Source: Lactobacillus panisapium
GTDB lineage: Bacteria > Bacillota > Bacilli > Lactobacillales > Lactobacillaceae
DNA: 64,000 nucleotides
Assembly (NCBI RefSeq): GCF_019469265.1
Contig: NZ_CP048268.1
Location: 1,939,001 to 2,003,000 of the forward strand
Direction: 5' to 3'
Shown here: positions 44,550 through 52,684 of the stretch, piece after piece
Layout: each line of letters begins with the position of its first letter
Position numbering within the stretch: the stretch's first letter is position 1
The notes under the pieces: generated by a model
What the model was told of the DNA's origin: nothing
Databases searched by the model: none
Seen by the model: the letters and a program-made list of their open reading frames with translations, nothing else
Made by a program: the position numbers and the translations under genes

Positions 44550-45431
44550 CTATTTAATCTTAATATAACCATTTTTATTAGTGACTTTAAGTAGAGGCTT
44601 ATTCTTCAAAATCTTGGAGTAATGCTTCGAATATGACCGATTATTTACTTTGATTTTCCTCTTTAATTTTGTTGACAACTTATAACTCATCTTATGCGCA
44701 TTGGTCATACTAAAATCGCCATTAATCAGACTAAATGAGCTGTCACCAGTCATTACTGAGTTGCTAATCTTGACATCACCATATTTACAATTTCCTTTTT
44801 TACCTAATGCCGCATTAATCATAAATTGACTATTAGTTATAATAACATCACCAACATCCAAGCTAACCGTACCATTTTCTACTAAAGAATTATTTATTTT
44901 TAAATCACCATATTTTTGGTTTAAATGAACATTCTTAGAATCCACGCGGTTCATAACAACATCACCGTATTGTGCCTTGAGATCAATATATGGGATGGCT
45001 AAGTCATTAAAACTAAGGTCGCTCAAGTTACATGTTCCTGAAATCTTTTCGATAGTATTCCTATCAGGTACAGTTACTGTAACTAAGTAGCCACCATAAT
45101 TATGATGCTTAACTGGCTTATCATAAATAGTTAGTTGATTATTATCAACTGTAACTTTCGTATCCGTAATACGAGATTTAAGCTTCCCACTAACTGTGAC
45201 ATGAAAATCTTCGCCTACAATAAATTTTAGACTTGAGCGATCAGTATCAAGTTTAACTTGGTCGAATGCTGCCGTTTTAAAGGTTTTACTAACTTCTTGG
45301 TTAGTAGGTGCCTTTTGAGAATCTACCTTAGCATTAGTATTTTGAAAATTCAAGGCTCTTGTAACTGGAATGCCACTAATTAATATTAAAATAATTCCTA
45401 TTAAAGATATTATTTGAGATCTTTTCTTCAT
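44550..45431 (-). CDS. DUF4097-type beta-helix envelope protein, second of pair
   Basis: The 293-residue protein has an N-terminal membrane helix (MKKRSQIISLIGIILILISGIP) and then repeating short beta segments with a G-D/x pattern (LKAQYGDVVMNRV; LNQKYGDLKINNS; LDVGDVIITNS; CKYGDVKISNS), the look of DUF4097 beta-solenoids. In lactic acid bacteria such proteins rise under cell-envelope antimicrobial stress (LiaFSR-type response), where they are regarded as membrane-associated guards. It lies 51 bp downstream of its diverged twin; AGGAGGAATAA is a strong start. Role inferred from the family. Confidence 0.7.
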   Translation of the reverse strand: MKKRSQIISLIGIILILISGIPVTRALNFQNTNAKVDSQKAPTNQEVSKTFKTAAFDQVKLDTDRSSLKFIVGEDFHVTVSGKLKSRITDTKVTVDNNQLTIYDKPVKHHNYGGYLVTVTVPDRNTIEKISGTCNLSDLSFNDLAIPYIDLKAQYGDVVMNRVDSKNVHLNQKYGDLKINNSLVENGTVSLDVGDVIITNSQFMINAALGKKGNCKYGDVKISNSVMTGDSSFSLINGDFSMTNAHKMSYKLSTKLKRKIKVNNRSYSKHYSKILKNKPLLKVTNKNGYIKIK

Positions 45432-45482
45432 AATTATTCCTCCTATCTATTCACATTAACTATTTTGTTGAAAGTCTGCTAT

Positions 45483-46355
45483 CTAATCGAAAATATGGAT
45501 GTCGCCTTTATTAGTTTTAACAGTAAACATTGGTTTGTTACTGATAGTTCGCTCAAAGTGATTCGAGTGTAATTTACCAAAAAATTTAATTTTATTTTTC
45601 TTATTACAAGATAGATTGTAGCCAATCTTTGGTGAATCGTACATAGTAAGGTCTCCCTCGTGCAGAGCGAATGAACTATTCCCCAGCACCTTCGATCCTT
45701 CAATATCAACATCATATACATCAGAATACTTTGCATTCATTTGAAACTTGCAAGTATCAATTACCGTATTACCAGTATCTGAAGTTAAAGTTGAGTTATT
45801 AATAGTTGAATCAGTAGCAGAAAAATTTCCCGACACTTGACGTAGTTTAAGCTGGTTAGTTTTAATTTTATACAGTCTAACGTCACCATAAATAGCTGCT
45901 AGCTGAATATTATTAAGGTTTAATTTATGAAGTTTAATATCACTGCCATAGCTGTAGCCTGTGACGCTTTGCAAGGCATCACTATTGGGCACAGTCACGC
46001 TGACATTGTATCTGCCTTTACTGATTGAGTGTGAGCTAGAAATAGTAAGACTTTTATTATTAACGGTAGCTTTTATTTTTTTTGCATCTGGCCCGGTAGC
46101 CTTAACCTGAAAACTTTTTCCCGTTGAAACTTTAAGGTTGATAAATCTTTTATTTAGACGAGCTTTATTAATATTAACGTTAATTTTTTCAAAAGCAGGA
46201 ACATTAAAGACTTTAGTAGTCCTACCCTTCTTTTTTACGTAGGTAATTTTAGTTTGATCTGCTTTAGCATTTTGCTTATTACTTACTTTTATACCAATAA
46301 ATATTAAAGCAATTATGACGAATAGCGAAATACACAATTTACTGATTTTTTTCAT
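45483..46355 (-). CDS. DUF4097-type beta-helix envelope protein, first of pair
   Basis: A 290-residue protein with an N-terminal helix (KISKLCISLFVIIALIFIGI) and the same repeating motif set (LAAIYGDVRLYKI; LRQVSGNFSATDS; LTSDTGNTVIDTC; MYDSPKIGYNLSC). It and the next gene are tandem paralogues with ~35% alike residues and the same layout around PNSDALQSVTGYS versus PDRNTIEKISGTC. The promoter region contains one copy of the 18-bp motif shared with the dlt and lanthipeptide operons. Confidence 0.7.
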   Translation of the reverse strand: MKKISKLCISLFVIIALIFIGIKVSNKQNAKADQTKITYVKKKGRTTKVFNVPAFEKINVNINKARLNKRFINLKVSTGKSFQVKATGPDAKKIKATVNNKSLTISSSHSISKGRYNVSVTVPNSDALQSVTGYSYGSDIKLHKLNLNNIQLAAIYGDVRLYKIKTNQLKLRQVSGNFSATDSTINNSTLTSDTGNTVIDTCKFQMNAKYSDVYDVDIEGSKVLGNSSFALHEGDLTMYDSPKIGYNLSCNKKNKIKFFGKLHSNHFERTISNKPMFTVKTNKGDIHIFD

Positions 46356-46427
46356 CTTTATCTCCCTACTTTCAACATTCCTCTTATTATGAATAATAAA
46401 TAAAATAATAATTGAAAAAATAAGAAG

Positions 46428-46445
46428 TTCTGTATACTGAACAAA
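46428..46445. promoter_or_regulatory. Shared 18-bp motif, copy A (ahead of the DUF4097 pair)
   Basis: TTCTGTATACTGAACAAA on the plus strand, i.e. TTTGTTCAGTATACAGAA in the direction of the genes. It is nearly palindromic at its core and includes a -10-like TATACA. Similar sites occur upstream of dltX and the lanthipeptide operon. Confidence 0.6.
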
Positions 46446-46486
46446 TTTCCTATTATTTTTTAACTTAATGAATCAGTTATTCACAT

Positions 46487-47449
46487 TTAAAAGCTAGATA
46501 TTTTTTTAGCAAATAATTCAACTATTAATTTATCAATTCGATCTTTCAAAACCGCAAATTCGCCCTTCCGCGTCTTATTGGCCTGAATAATAATCATGGT
46601 CTTCGCCGTCTTCGTGCTGCGCATGAAGGTGTAGTAGCCTTCTCCTGCCCCATTAGCCGTCTTTAGCCCTAAACTGGCGTCGTTATAAAAACCACCATTA
46701 TAATAAGCTGGCGGACGCGCCCGGTAGAGCTCTCGCCGGCTCTTTTTACTGAGCAGGCTGCCGGCCAGGATATAATTCATTACCTTGGCTAAATCATGAT
46801 TTGACATCACGACTGACCCGGCACCTAATTCATCATGCGCGGCTTGCAGCGCCTTTTTGTGCTTGACCACATCATAGCGGCCGCCGCGGTAAATCATGCC
46901 CGGTACCAAGCGGCTGGCAATAATCTTGCCCGGCTTGGACCATAAAAACTCCGTCTGTTTTAACTGCAGCGGCTCAACGTATGTTGCCCGGAAAAGCTGC
47001 TCATAGCTTTGACCGGTTACCTGCGTCATTATGCCGCACAAGTATACATAATTAAGCGAGCTGTAATACCATTTGCCCAACATCTTCGGCTTAAACACCG
47101 TCTTTTTCACATCGCAGGCCAGATTATCCCGGTCAGAGACAAAGTGCCGCCGGCCTAACCGCGCTCCTGGTTTTAACTGCAGCCCAGCCGTCATTGCCAA
47201 TAAATTTTCAATCGTAATCTTTTTCGCACCCGGTATTGCCGGATAGAACCGCGCTAAGCGCTCATGCAAGCTCAGCTTGCCCTCCTGCACTAGCTTCATG
47301 ACCATGGCGGCGGTCATTGACTTTTGGACGGAATTAATTAAATAACTAGTGTCAGTAGTATTATTGCTAGCATAATCAAGCAAAACTTTGCCTTTGCTAA
47401 TAACTAAAACTGAACCCTTGATCCCTAAGGCATCAATTCGCTGGCGCAC
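46487..47449 (-). CDS. dltE: Beta-lactamase-fold serine hydrolase, DltE-like (teichoic acid D-alanine esterase)
   Basis: The 320-residue protein has the SxxK catalytic motif in LINSVQKSMTAAMVMKL and a YxN-like SSLNYVY motif of the serine-hydrolase/class C beta-lactamase fold. It is the last gene of the dlt operon, its GTG overlapping the dltD stop by one base (TAGTG). In L. plantarum the gene at this place, DltE, removes D-Ala from lipoteichoic acid. Odd: DltE is membrane-bound, but this protein starts directly with MRQRIDALGIKGSVLVI and shows no signal or anchor. Confidence 0.7.
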   Translation of the reverse strand: MRQRIDALGIKGSVLVISKGKVLLDYASNNTTDTSYLINSVQKSMTAAMVMKLVQEGKLSLHERLARFYPAIPGAKKITIENLLAMTAGLQLKPGARLGRRHFVSDRDNLACDVKKTVFKPKMLGKWYYSSLNYVYLCGIMTQVTGQSYEQLFRATYVEPLQLKQTEFLWSKPGKIIASRLVPGMIYRGGRYDVVKHKKALQAAHDELGAGSVVMSNHDLAKVMNYILAGSLLSKKSRRELYRARPPAYYNGGFYNDASLGLKTANGAGEGYYTFMRSTKTAKTMIIIQANKTRKGEFAVLKDRIDKLIVELFAKKISSF

Positions 47450-48741
47450 TATTTTACTTTTAAACGATTGTTTTGCGGCTTTTGCTTAGCTGCGACTTCA
47501 TAGCGGGCTTTTTGCCACTTCTTGGTATAGAAGTAGTTATGGATGTTGTAGTTGTAGCGGTTATCGGGCTGCGCCATGAACGGCTTAACCGCCTGGTCGA
47601 CTGCCACCCAGCCGCGCCAGCCCAAGTGAATCGTATCTTCCATGAAGTACTGCTCGCCGCCCCGCTTTGACAAGTCGGTAACCTGGTCAAAACCTTGGCT
47701 GCGCAGCTGGTACTTAATTTTAGCGACTGCCTGCTGGTACATCGTCTGCGATAAGCCGGTATAGTCCGCCCACTTTTGGTTAATTGGCGGAATGATGAAC
47801 AAGACATTGGTGTGCTGCTTGGCAAACTGGTGCAACATCAGCTCAAAATCGCTGTATTCGACCGACTTGGTATAATCAAAGTTTTTCTGACTGTCCTTTA
47901 ATTTAGCCAGATTGCGCTTATTCAGCCGCATCTTAAAGAAGCGGTTGTTAATCCCAAACTCATTGGAATTAGTATGAATTGCCGCTTGCTGGCTGGCAAC
48001 TCGGTCCAGTGCCTTGGCCGAGTCAGTTGCTGGCAGCAGCTTGGCCTGACCATTTATTTTGGGCAGGCGGTCGCGCAATTGGAAGGTACTGAAAAACTTG
48101 TCCTCATTGTTAAGCATGCGCCGCTGATTTTCGAGGTAGAAACGCTGCACGCTTGACAAGGGCTGGCCGCTGGCTGCTTTTTTCATGCCGGCTTTGACCA
48201 CGCCCTTGACTTCCGGCATTGCCAAGAAGCGCTGGGCGGCGTAGCGGCTGGCGCGGCTGCTTTTCTTGAGGTCTAACAAGAAGTTGCAGGCCTGCAGCGG
48301 TGAATAATACAGTGCAAACGCATCCGGGTTTTGCCCCATTTTCGTAAACCATTGCGGTGACACAATCACGACGGCTTTTTTATTTTTTAGCTGCTTGGCC
48401 GTTCCCTGCATGCCCAAAAATTGGGCTAGCGACTGGCTGCCCGGCCCGCCTAGTAAAAACGGCCGGTAATTGCGGTGATATTTTTGGGCCAACACGCTGG
48501 GGTGCAGCGGATCAAGCCGGGACAACTCGCTAGAGCCGTAAAAGGGCACGTAGTCGTCCTTAAAGGCATCCTGCTTCATCAAGGAACCCTTAAAAACCGT
48601 GGTCGTCTGCGAATTGGCCGCCTGATAAATAGCGTCCTGCGAAAAGGTCCGCTCCCAAGGCAACAAAAAAATTACCAGCAATAAGATAAAAGCGCAAAGA
48701 ACTGGGCCAAAGATTTGCCACAGCCGGCGTTTGTTACTCAT
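47449..48741 (-). CDS. dltD: D-alanyl-lipoteichoic acid biosynthesis protein DltD
   Basis: A 430-residue protein with one N-terminal membrane helix (IFGPVLCAFILLLVIFLLPW) and the DltD acyl-transfer motifs: catalytic Ser in YVPFYGSSELSRLDPLHPS, GGPGSQSLAQFLGM, and the Asp-His dyad in MEDTIHLGWRGWVAVD. It hands D-Ala from the DltC/DltB route to lipoteichoic acid on the outer face. It overlaps dltC by 8 bp and dltE by 1 bp. Higher GC than neighbours outside the operon. Confidence 0.93.
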   Translation of the reverse strand: MSNKRRLWQIFGPVLCAFILLLVIFLLPWERTFSQDAIYQAANSQTTTVFKGSLMKQDAFKDDYVPFYGSSELSRLDPLHPSVLAQKYHRNYRPFLLGGPGSQSLAQFLGMQGTAKQLKNKKAVVIVSPQWFTKMGQNPDAFALYYSPLQACNFLLDLKKSSRASRYAAQRFLAMPEVKGVVKAGMKKAASGQPLSSVQRFYLENQRRMLNNEDKFFSTFQLRDRLPKINGQAKLLPATDSAKALDRVASQQAAIHTNSNEFGINNRFFKMRLNKRNLAKLKDSQKNFDYTKSVEYSDFELMLHQFAKQHTNVLFIIPPINQKWADYTGLSQTMYQQAVAKIKYQLRSQGFDQVTDLSKRGGEQYFMEDTIHLGWRGWVAVDQAVKPFMAQPDNRYNYNIHNYFYTKKWQKARYEVAAKQKPQNNRLKVK

Positions 48742-48973
48742 TTTTTAAACTTTCCACCTTTGCCACAATCTTGCTGGGCGTATTCCATTCGTTCCGGTCA
48801 AATTCGGAAACCGGCACATCGATCGCAAATTTTTCCTGCAGGTTCAATAACATCTGCACGCTGGCCATGGAGTCCATTAGCCCGTTGGCAAAAATATCTT
48901 CATCCATCTTGCCGGCTAAGTCTTCTCCGGTTAAATCTTGTAAAATTGCTAAAACTTCTTCTTTAATATCCAT
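48734..48973 (-). CDS. dltC: D-alanine carrier protein DltC
   Basis: A 79-residue acyl-carrier-type protein with the phosphopantetheine Ser in FANGLMDSMASVQMLLNLQEKF and helical ends; typical DltC length. It bears D-Ala as thioester, loaded by DltA. The dltC-dltB gap of 37 bp is the only real gap in this operon. AGAGGTTTAATC precedes ATG 48973. Confidence 0.95.
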   Translation of the reverse strand: MDIKEEVLAILQDLTGEDLAGKMDEDIFANGLMDSMASVQMLLNLQEKFAIDVPVSEFDRNEWNTPSKIVAKVESLKNE

Positions 48974-49010
48974 GATTAAACCTCTTAAATAATTCTATTG
49001 CCTGTTTAAG

Positions 49011-50249
49011 CTACTTCCAGCCAAACCAGAGCTGGCTGAGAAAACCTGAAAAAATCAGGAAACTGAAACAAACGACGTTAAAGGTGACGAAAATTGCCAG
49101 CCACTTGGTGTACTTGTTAGCCGGCAGCTTGTCCTTATGCTTCTTTTTAAACCTGAGCCAGCAGTCATTAATAATGATGGCGCAAGCATGGAACAAGCCG
49201 TAAACAATGTAATACCAGCTTAGCCCGTGCCAAAAGCCCATCACTAAAAACAAGAGCAGGTAGGCCGCCTGCGACAGGCGCACCGGGTTTTTAAACAGCT
49301 TTTTCTTCATTGCGAAGAAGGTAAACCGCATGTAGATGTAATCCCTAAACCAAAACGACAGCGTCATGTGCCACCGGTTCCAGAATTCCTTGATATTCTG
49401 CGAAATAAACGGCTTGTTAAAGTTCATTGGCGTGTGAATGCCCATGAAGTAGGAAATTGCCACGGCAAACAATGAATAGCCCGCAAAATCAAAGAACAGG
49501 TACATGCTGTAACAGTACATGTAAGCCAGCAGCCACCACGATAATTTCAGGCCGCCGTTAGCGGTACCGGCAATTAAAGCTGCCCGCTCAATTTTAGGCA
49601 GCCAGTAAGTGCCAAAGAACCAGCCCAAGATAAATTTATACAAAAAACCTTGGAACAAGTAACGCGTAGCTAAGCCTAAATCCGTCAGATAAGCTGCCCG
49701 TTTAGGGGCAGCATCGCATTCTTTGGCAAAGCGCCGGTAACGGTCGATGGGCCCCGAAGAAATCGTCGGGAAAAACAGCAAAAAGCGCAAGTAAGTGACC
49801 AAGTCAATTTCCTTAATCGCCCCGTCGCGGACTTCCATGATGACCTGCACGGTTTTGAAAGTGATGTACGAAATCCCCAGAAAGGCCAAGACCCCCGGTA
49901 TTTTAGCCTGGGGAAAGGCCGTTTGGACTTTTACCAAAATCAGGGGCACAATCGCTAGGAAAACCGCTAGGTAAAAGACCCACGTTTTGTTAGCCCAGTT
50001 TTTACGATAATACAGGTAACAATAAGTCAGCAGCAGCTCAAGCAATAAGTATATTAGCAGGCTGACGCCCTGCTGCCACTTATCCCCGTCAAAAATTAGG
50101 AAGAGAAAGACCAGCGAAAAAGCTATTTCATATAACTTAAAGCGGTGGCCATAATACAGACCCAAAATAATTGGTATTAAGCCAATCATTAGGAAAACAA
50201 AGTAGTGTGGATTCCCATAAGGCTGCATATTAATCAAATTAAAATGCAC
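49011..50249 (-). CDS. dltB: D-alanine transfer membrane protein DltB (MBOAT)
   Basis: The 412-residue protein has ~11 membrane segments and the MBOAT core: RFLLFFPTISSGPIDRYRRF, KEFWNRWHMTLSFWFRDYIYMRF, and the catalytic His in LLFLVMGFWHGLSWYYIVYGLFHA. It moves D-Ala from DltC across the membrane. Its GTG start overlaps the dltA stop (TAGTG); a second possible start, ATG 50228 (MQPYGNP), exists. Confidence 0.94.
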   Translation of the reverse strand: MHFNLINMQPYGNPHYFVFLMIGLIPIILGLYYGHRFKLYEIAFSLVFLFLIFDGDKWQQGVSLLIYLLLELLLTYCYLYYRKNWANKTWVFYLAVFLAIVPLILVKVQTAFPQAKIPGVLAFLGISYITFKTVQVIMEVRDGAIKEIDLVTYLRFLLFFPTISSGPIDRYRRFAKECDAAPKRAAYLTDLGLATRYLFQGFLYKFILGWFFGTYWLPKIERAALIAGTANGGLKLSWWLLAYMYCYSMYLFFDFAGYSLFAVAISYFMGIHTPMNFNKPFISQNIKEFWNRWHMTLSFWFRDYIYMRFTFFAMKKKLFKNPVRLSQAAYLLLFLVMGFWHGLSWYYIVYGLFHACAIIINDCWLRFKKKHKDKLPANKYTKWLAIFVTFNVVCFSFLIFSGFLSQLWFGWK

Positions 50250-51763
50250 TACTCGTTAACCTCCTTAATAACGGCCTTGATGTCAACCTTGCCGTTTTGC
50301 GAAATCGGTAATTGGTCCCGGTAGACAAATCGCTGCGGAATCATGTACGGCATCAGGTTCTGGGCCAGATCAGCCCGAATCAGCTGCGTAATTTCGTCTT
50401 CGCTATAGCGCTTTTTGACGCCGTCTTTTAGTTCGATTTCCGCCACAATTTGCTTGACCGTGTGGTCGCTGCCATATTTAGGCGCAGCCACGCCGTGGGC
50501 AACAAACTTATTTTTACCTAAATAATAGTTGATTTCTTCTAATTCGATCCGGTAGCCGTTGAATTTGATTTGGAAATCAATCCGGCCCCGGTAAAAGAGC
50601 AAGTCGCCATCAAAGAACCCTTCATCGCCGGAGCGATGGCTCGGGTACTGCTCGGACGGCGCTTGGAAGAAAGCCTTCGCCGTTTTTTCCGGGTTATTAA
50701 GGTAACCCTTGGAAGTGCTCGGCCCGGTAATGATAATCTCGCCTTGCCCCGGCTGATCGCCCTTAGTTTTGTCAATCGTGATTTGGGTATCTTCTTTTAC
50801 CCGCCCGATTGGCAGGCGGTCATAGTTAGCTAAGACTTCCGGCGTAATTTCCACCTGTGTCACCGCCACCGTGGTTTCGGTGGGGCCATAGGTGTTGAAA
50901 ATCTTGGCCTGCGGGAACTTCTTTTGGAGCAGCTCCGCCTCATTATGCGGCAATTCCTCGCCGCAAAAGAGAAAGTGCGTCAAATCCGGATGATGTTCGC
51001 CCGTAAAGGTCTTGTCCAAAAAGCACATCTGGGCAAATGACGGCGTCGACACCCAAACGTTAAACTGCAATTGCGGCAGCGTTTGGAAAAGCTGCGCAAA
51101 GTTTTCCGTCACGTCGTGTGGCAGAACGACCAGCTTGCCTGCTCCCACTAAAGCGGGGTACAAGCTCATGACCGACAGGTCAAACGAATACGGCGCTTGG
51201 GCCAGAAAACTAGGGTGGGCTGGCAAAGCAAAGTCGCTCATCTCCCAGTTGACAAAACTCAAGAGGTTGTTGTGACTGATCTGCACGCCCTTGGGCTTGC
51301 CGCTGGTGCCCGAAGTAAAGATAATGTAGAAATTATCATCGCCCTGAACAAAATTGGCCGGATCAACTGCGCTGGTCTCATTACCCACCTCTTCGGGGCG
51401 GATAACCTGCAAGTCAGGTAAAGCAATTGCCGGCAGCTCTTCAATCGCAATGATTGCTTCGGCTGCAGCTACTTCTTGAATCAGCACAATTCTTTCGGCA
51501 TTCGAATAACTGGCAATCGGGATATAGGCGTGACCGGCTTTAACACAGCCAAGAAAGCTGGCAATCATGTCAAAAGTTTGCCCGCCCCAGATCATAATCG
51601 GGCTGCCCGGACTGAGATTAAGGCCCATAATGTAGCCAGCCCAAGCATCGGAACGCTTTTTCAAGTCGCCGTAAGTGTTAGTTTGGCCCAGAAAGTCATA
51701 GGCAATCCGGTCTGGCTCAGCCAGCGCAATCTGATCAATTTTCTTGATAATATTTTTAATCAT
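50249..51763 (-). CDS. dltA: D-alanine--DltC ligase DltA
   Basis: The 504-residue adenylating enzyme has the A-domain motifs IFTSGTSGKPKGVQISHNNLLSF (P-loop), FNTYGPTETTVAVTQV, YRGRIDFQIKFNGYRIELEEI and the C-terminal Lys in ISQNGKVDIKAVI. It activates D-Ala with ATP and loads DltC. It is the second gene after the small DltX protein, 12 bp downstream of it. Confidence 0.96.
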   Translation of the reverse strand: MIKNIIKKIDQIALAEPDRIAYDFLGQTNTYGDLKKRSDAWAGYIMGLNLSPGSPIMIWGGQTFDMIASFLGCVKAGHAYIPIASYSNAERIVLIQEVAAAEAIIAIEELPAIALPDLQVIRPEEVGNETSAVDPANFVQGDDNFYIIFTSGTSGKPKGVQISHNNLLSFVNWEMSDFALPAHPSFLAQAPYSFDLSVMSLYPALVGAGKLVVLPHDVTENFAQLFQTLPQLQFNVWVSTPSFAQMCFLDKTFTGEHHPDLTHFLFCGEELPHNEAELLQKKFPQAKIFNTYGPTETTVAVTQVEITPEVLANYDRLPIGRVKEDTQITIDKTKGDQPGQGEIIITGPSTSKGYLNNPEKTAKAFFQAPSEQYPSHRSGDEGFFDGDLLFYRGRIDFQIKFNGYRIELEEINYYLGKNKFVAHGVAAPKYGSDHTVKQIVAEIELKDGVKKRYSEDEITQLIRADLAQNLMPYMIPQRFVYRDQLPISQNGKVDIKAVIKEVNE

Positions 51764-51775
51764 TGTTGTACCACC

Positions 51776-51937
51776 TTAAAATTCATTGTAAATAAAGTGA
51801 ACCGAGGTTAGGCCGCTATATTGATACAAATAGATTAATGCTATTAAAATAGCGCAATAAATAATTGTCGTGAGAATAAACTTGCCAACACGTTTAGCAC
51901 GTGAAGGAGTTTGATCTTTTTTAACCATATTCTTCAT
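51776..51937 (-). CDS. dltX: Teichoic acid D-Ala incorporation-associated protein DltX
   Basis: The start MKNMVKKDQTPSRAKRVGKF at ATG 51937 has GAAAGAGA upstream; the longer frame (51961) does not begin better. The ~53-residue protein has one membrane helix (FILTTIIYCAILIALIYLYQY) and ends with the characteristic VHFIYNEF tail of DltX, which is needed for transferring D-Ala onto teichoic acid. It is the operon's first gene; a copy of the shared 18-bp motif lies ~170 bp upstream. Confidence 0.88.
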   Translation of the reverse strand: MKNMVKKDQTPSRAKRVGKFILTTIIYCAILIALIYLYQYSGLTSVHFIYNEF

Positions 51938-52108
51938 ATCTCTTTCAACTATACTATACATTAAGCAATATATATAAGGAACTATACTATTTACTATATA
52001 ATATACTACAGCAAAGAGTAAAAATTCAAATTATTTCTTGATGCTTGATCCCATTAAAGGTCATTATCCTTTGTAGCTTAGCACTTTCACAGAAAAAGCC
52101 CACATTTA

Positions 52109-52126
52109 TTCAGTATAATGAACAAG
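52109..52126. promoter_or_regulatory. Shared 18-bp motif, copy B (ahead of the dlt operon)
   Basis: TTCAGTATAATGAACAAG on the plus strand; toward dltX it reads CTTGTTCATTATACTGAA and includes the -10-like TATACT. It matches copies A and C at the outer TTGTTCA and GAA positions. Confidence 0.6.
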
Positions 52127-52266
52127 TCATAAGTTGATATATATAATTTCCTACAGAATACCCAATCAAATAAGATAGATGTAACAATACTTTTGGAACC
52201 TACTAAATTTAGTAAAAGGTAACTAGGGATTTTTAATTTTAATTTTGTAACATTGATATATAATAT

Positions 52267-52352
52267 AGAAAAATGCTAAGAAAAAAATTCTTAGCATTTT
52301 CTAGCATTTTTTAATTATTAGAGCTCTTTTTTATTAAAAAGAGCTTTTTTAT
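52267..52352 (-). terminator. Double terminator after the lanthipeptide precursor genes
   Basis: Minus-strand AATGCTAAGAA pairs with TTCTTAGCATT around five A/T and is followed by TTTTT (52267-52300). A second hairpin, AGCTCTTTTT/AAAAAGAGCT (52322-52346), sits nearer the precursor gene. The stretch 51938-52266 otherwise holds the dlt promoter region with the copy-B motif at 52109; no gene. Confidence 0.8.
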
Positions 52353-52483
52353 TATCTACACTTTGTGCTCTTGTGGCTCTTGTGGATACTTGAGCAGTAA
52401 TTGCTTTGACCACTCTTACGAATTAACATTGAACTGTCAAATGAAGGATCTTGTTTTTGTAAGTCTAAAATTGGATTTTCCAT
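52352..52483 (-). CDS. lanA2: Class III lanthipeptide precursor 2
   Basis: A 43-codon gene behind a GGGGGTG site. Leader MENPILDLQKQDPSFDSSM has the ILDLQ motif that class III LanKC enzymes bind (usually IL-x-LQ). The following core region has two Ser-x-x-Ser-x-x-Cys motifs, SGQSNYC (24-30) and SHKSTKC (36-42), joined by SSIHK and ended by Arg. Such motifs form labionin or (methyl)lanthionine rings. It differs from the first precursor only at residue 21 (Ile for Met). The core is cationic and His-containing, unlike most class III peptides. Confidence 0.85.
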   Translation of the reverse strand: MENPILDLQKQDPSFDSSMLIRKSGQSNYCSSIHKSHKSTKCR

Positions 52484-52523
52484 ATTTTTCACCCCCTTTC
52501 CCTATAAAAACTTTTAACATATG

Positions 52524-52655
52524 TTATCTACATTTTGTACTCTTGTGGCTCTTATGAATACTTGAGCAGTAATTACTTTGACCACTCTTACGCATTAACA
52601 TTGAACTGTCAAATGAAGGATCTTGTTTTTGCAAGTCTAAAATTGGATTTTCCAT
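52524..52655 (-). CDS. lanA1: Class III lanthipeptide precursor 1
   Basis: A 43-codon gene with a perfect AAAGGAGGTGA site. Same leader (ILDLQ at 5-9), same core with Sx2Sx2C twice, Met at 21. The two precursors differ by silent third-base changes and one residue, so they are a recent duplication. It follows lanKC by 29 bp on the same strand and must be on the same transcript or have a local promoter. No LanP protease gene is present, so leader removal relies on another protease. Confidence 0.87.
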   Translation of the reverse strand: MENPILDLQKQDPSFDSSMLMRKSGQSNYCSSIHKSHKSTKCR

Positions 52656-52684
52656 GTTTTTTCACCTCCTTTCTGTGAATGTAG

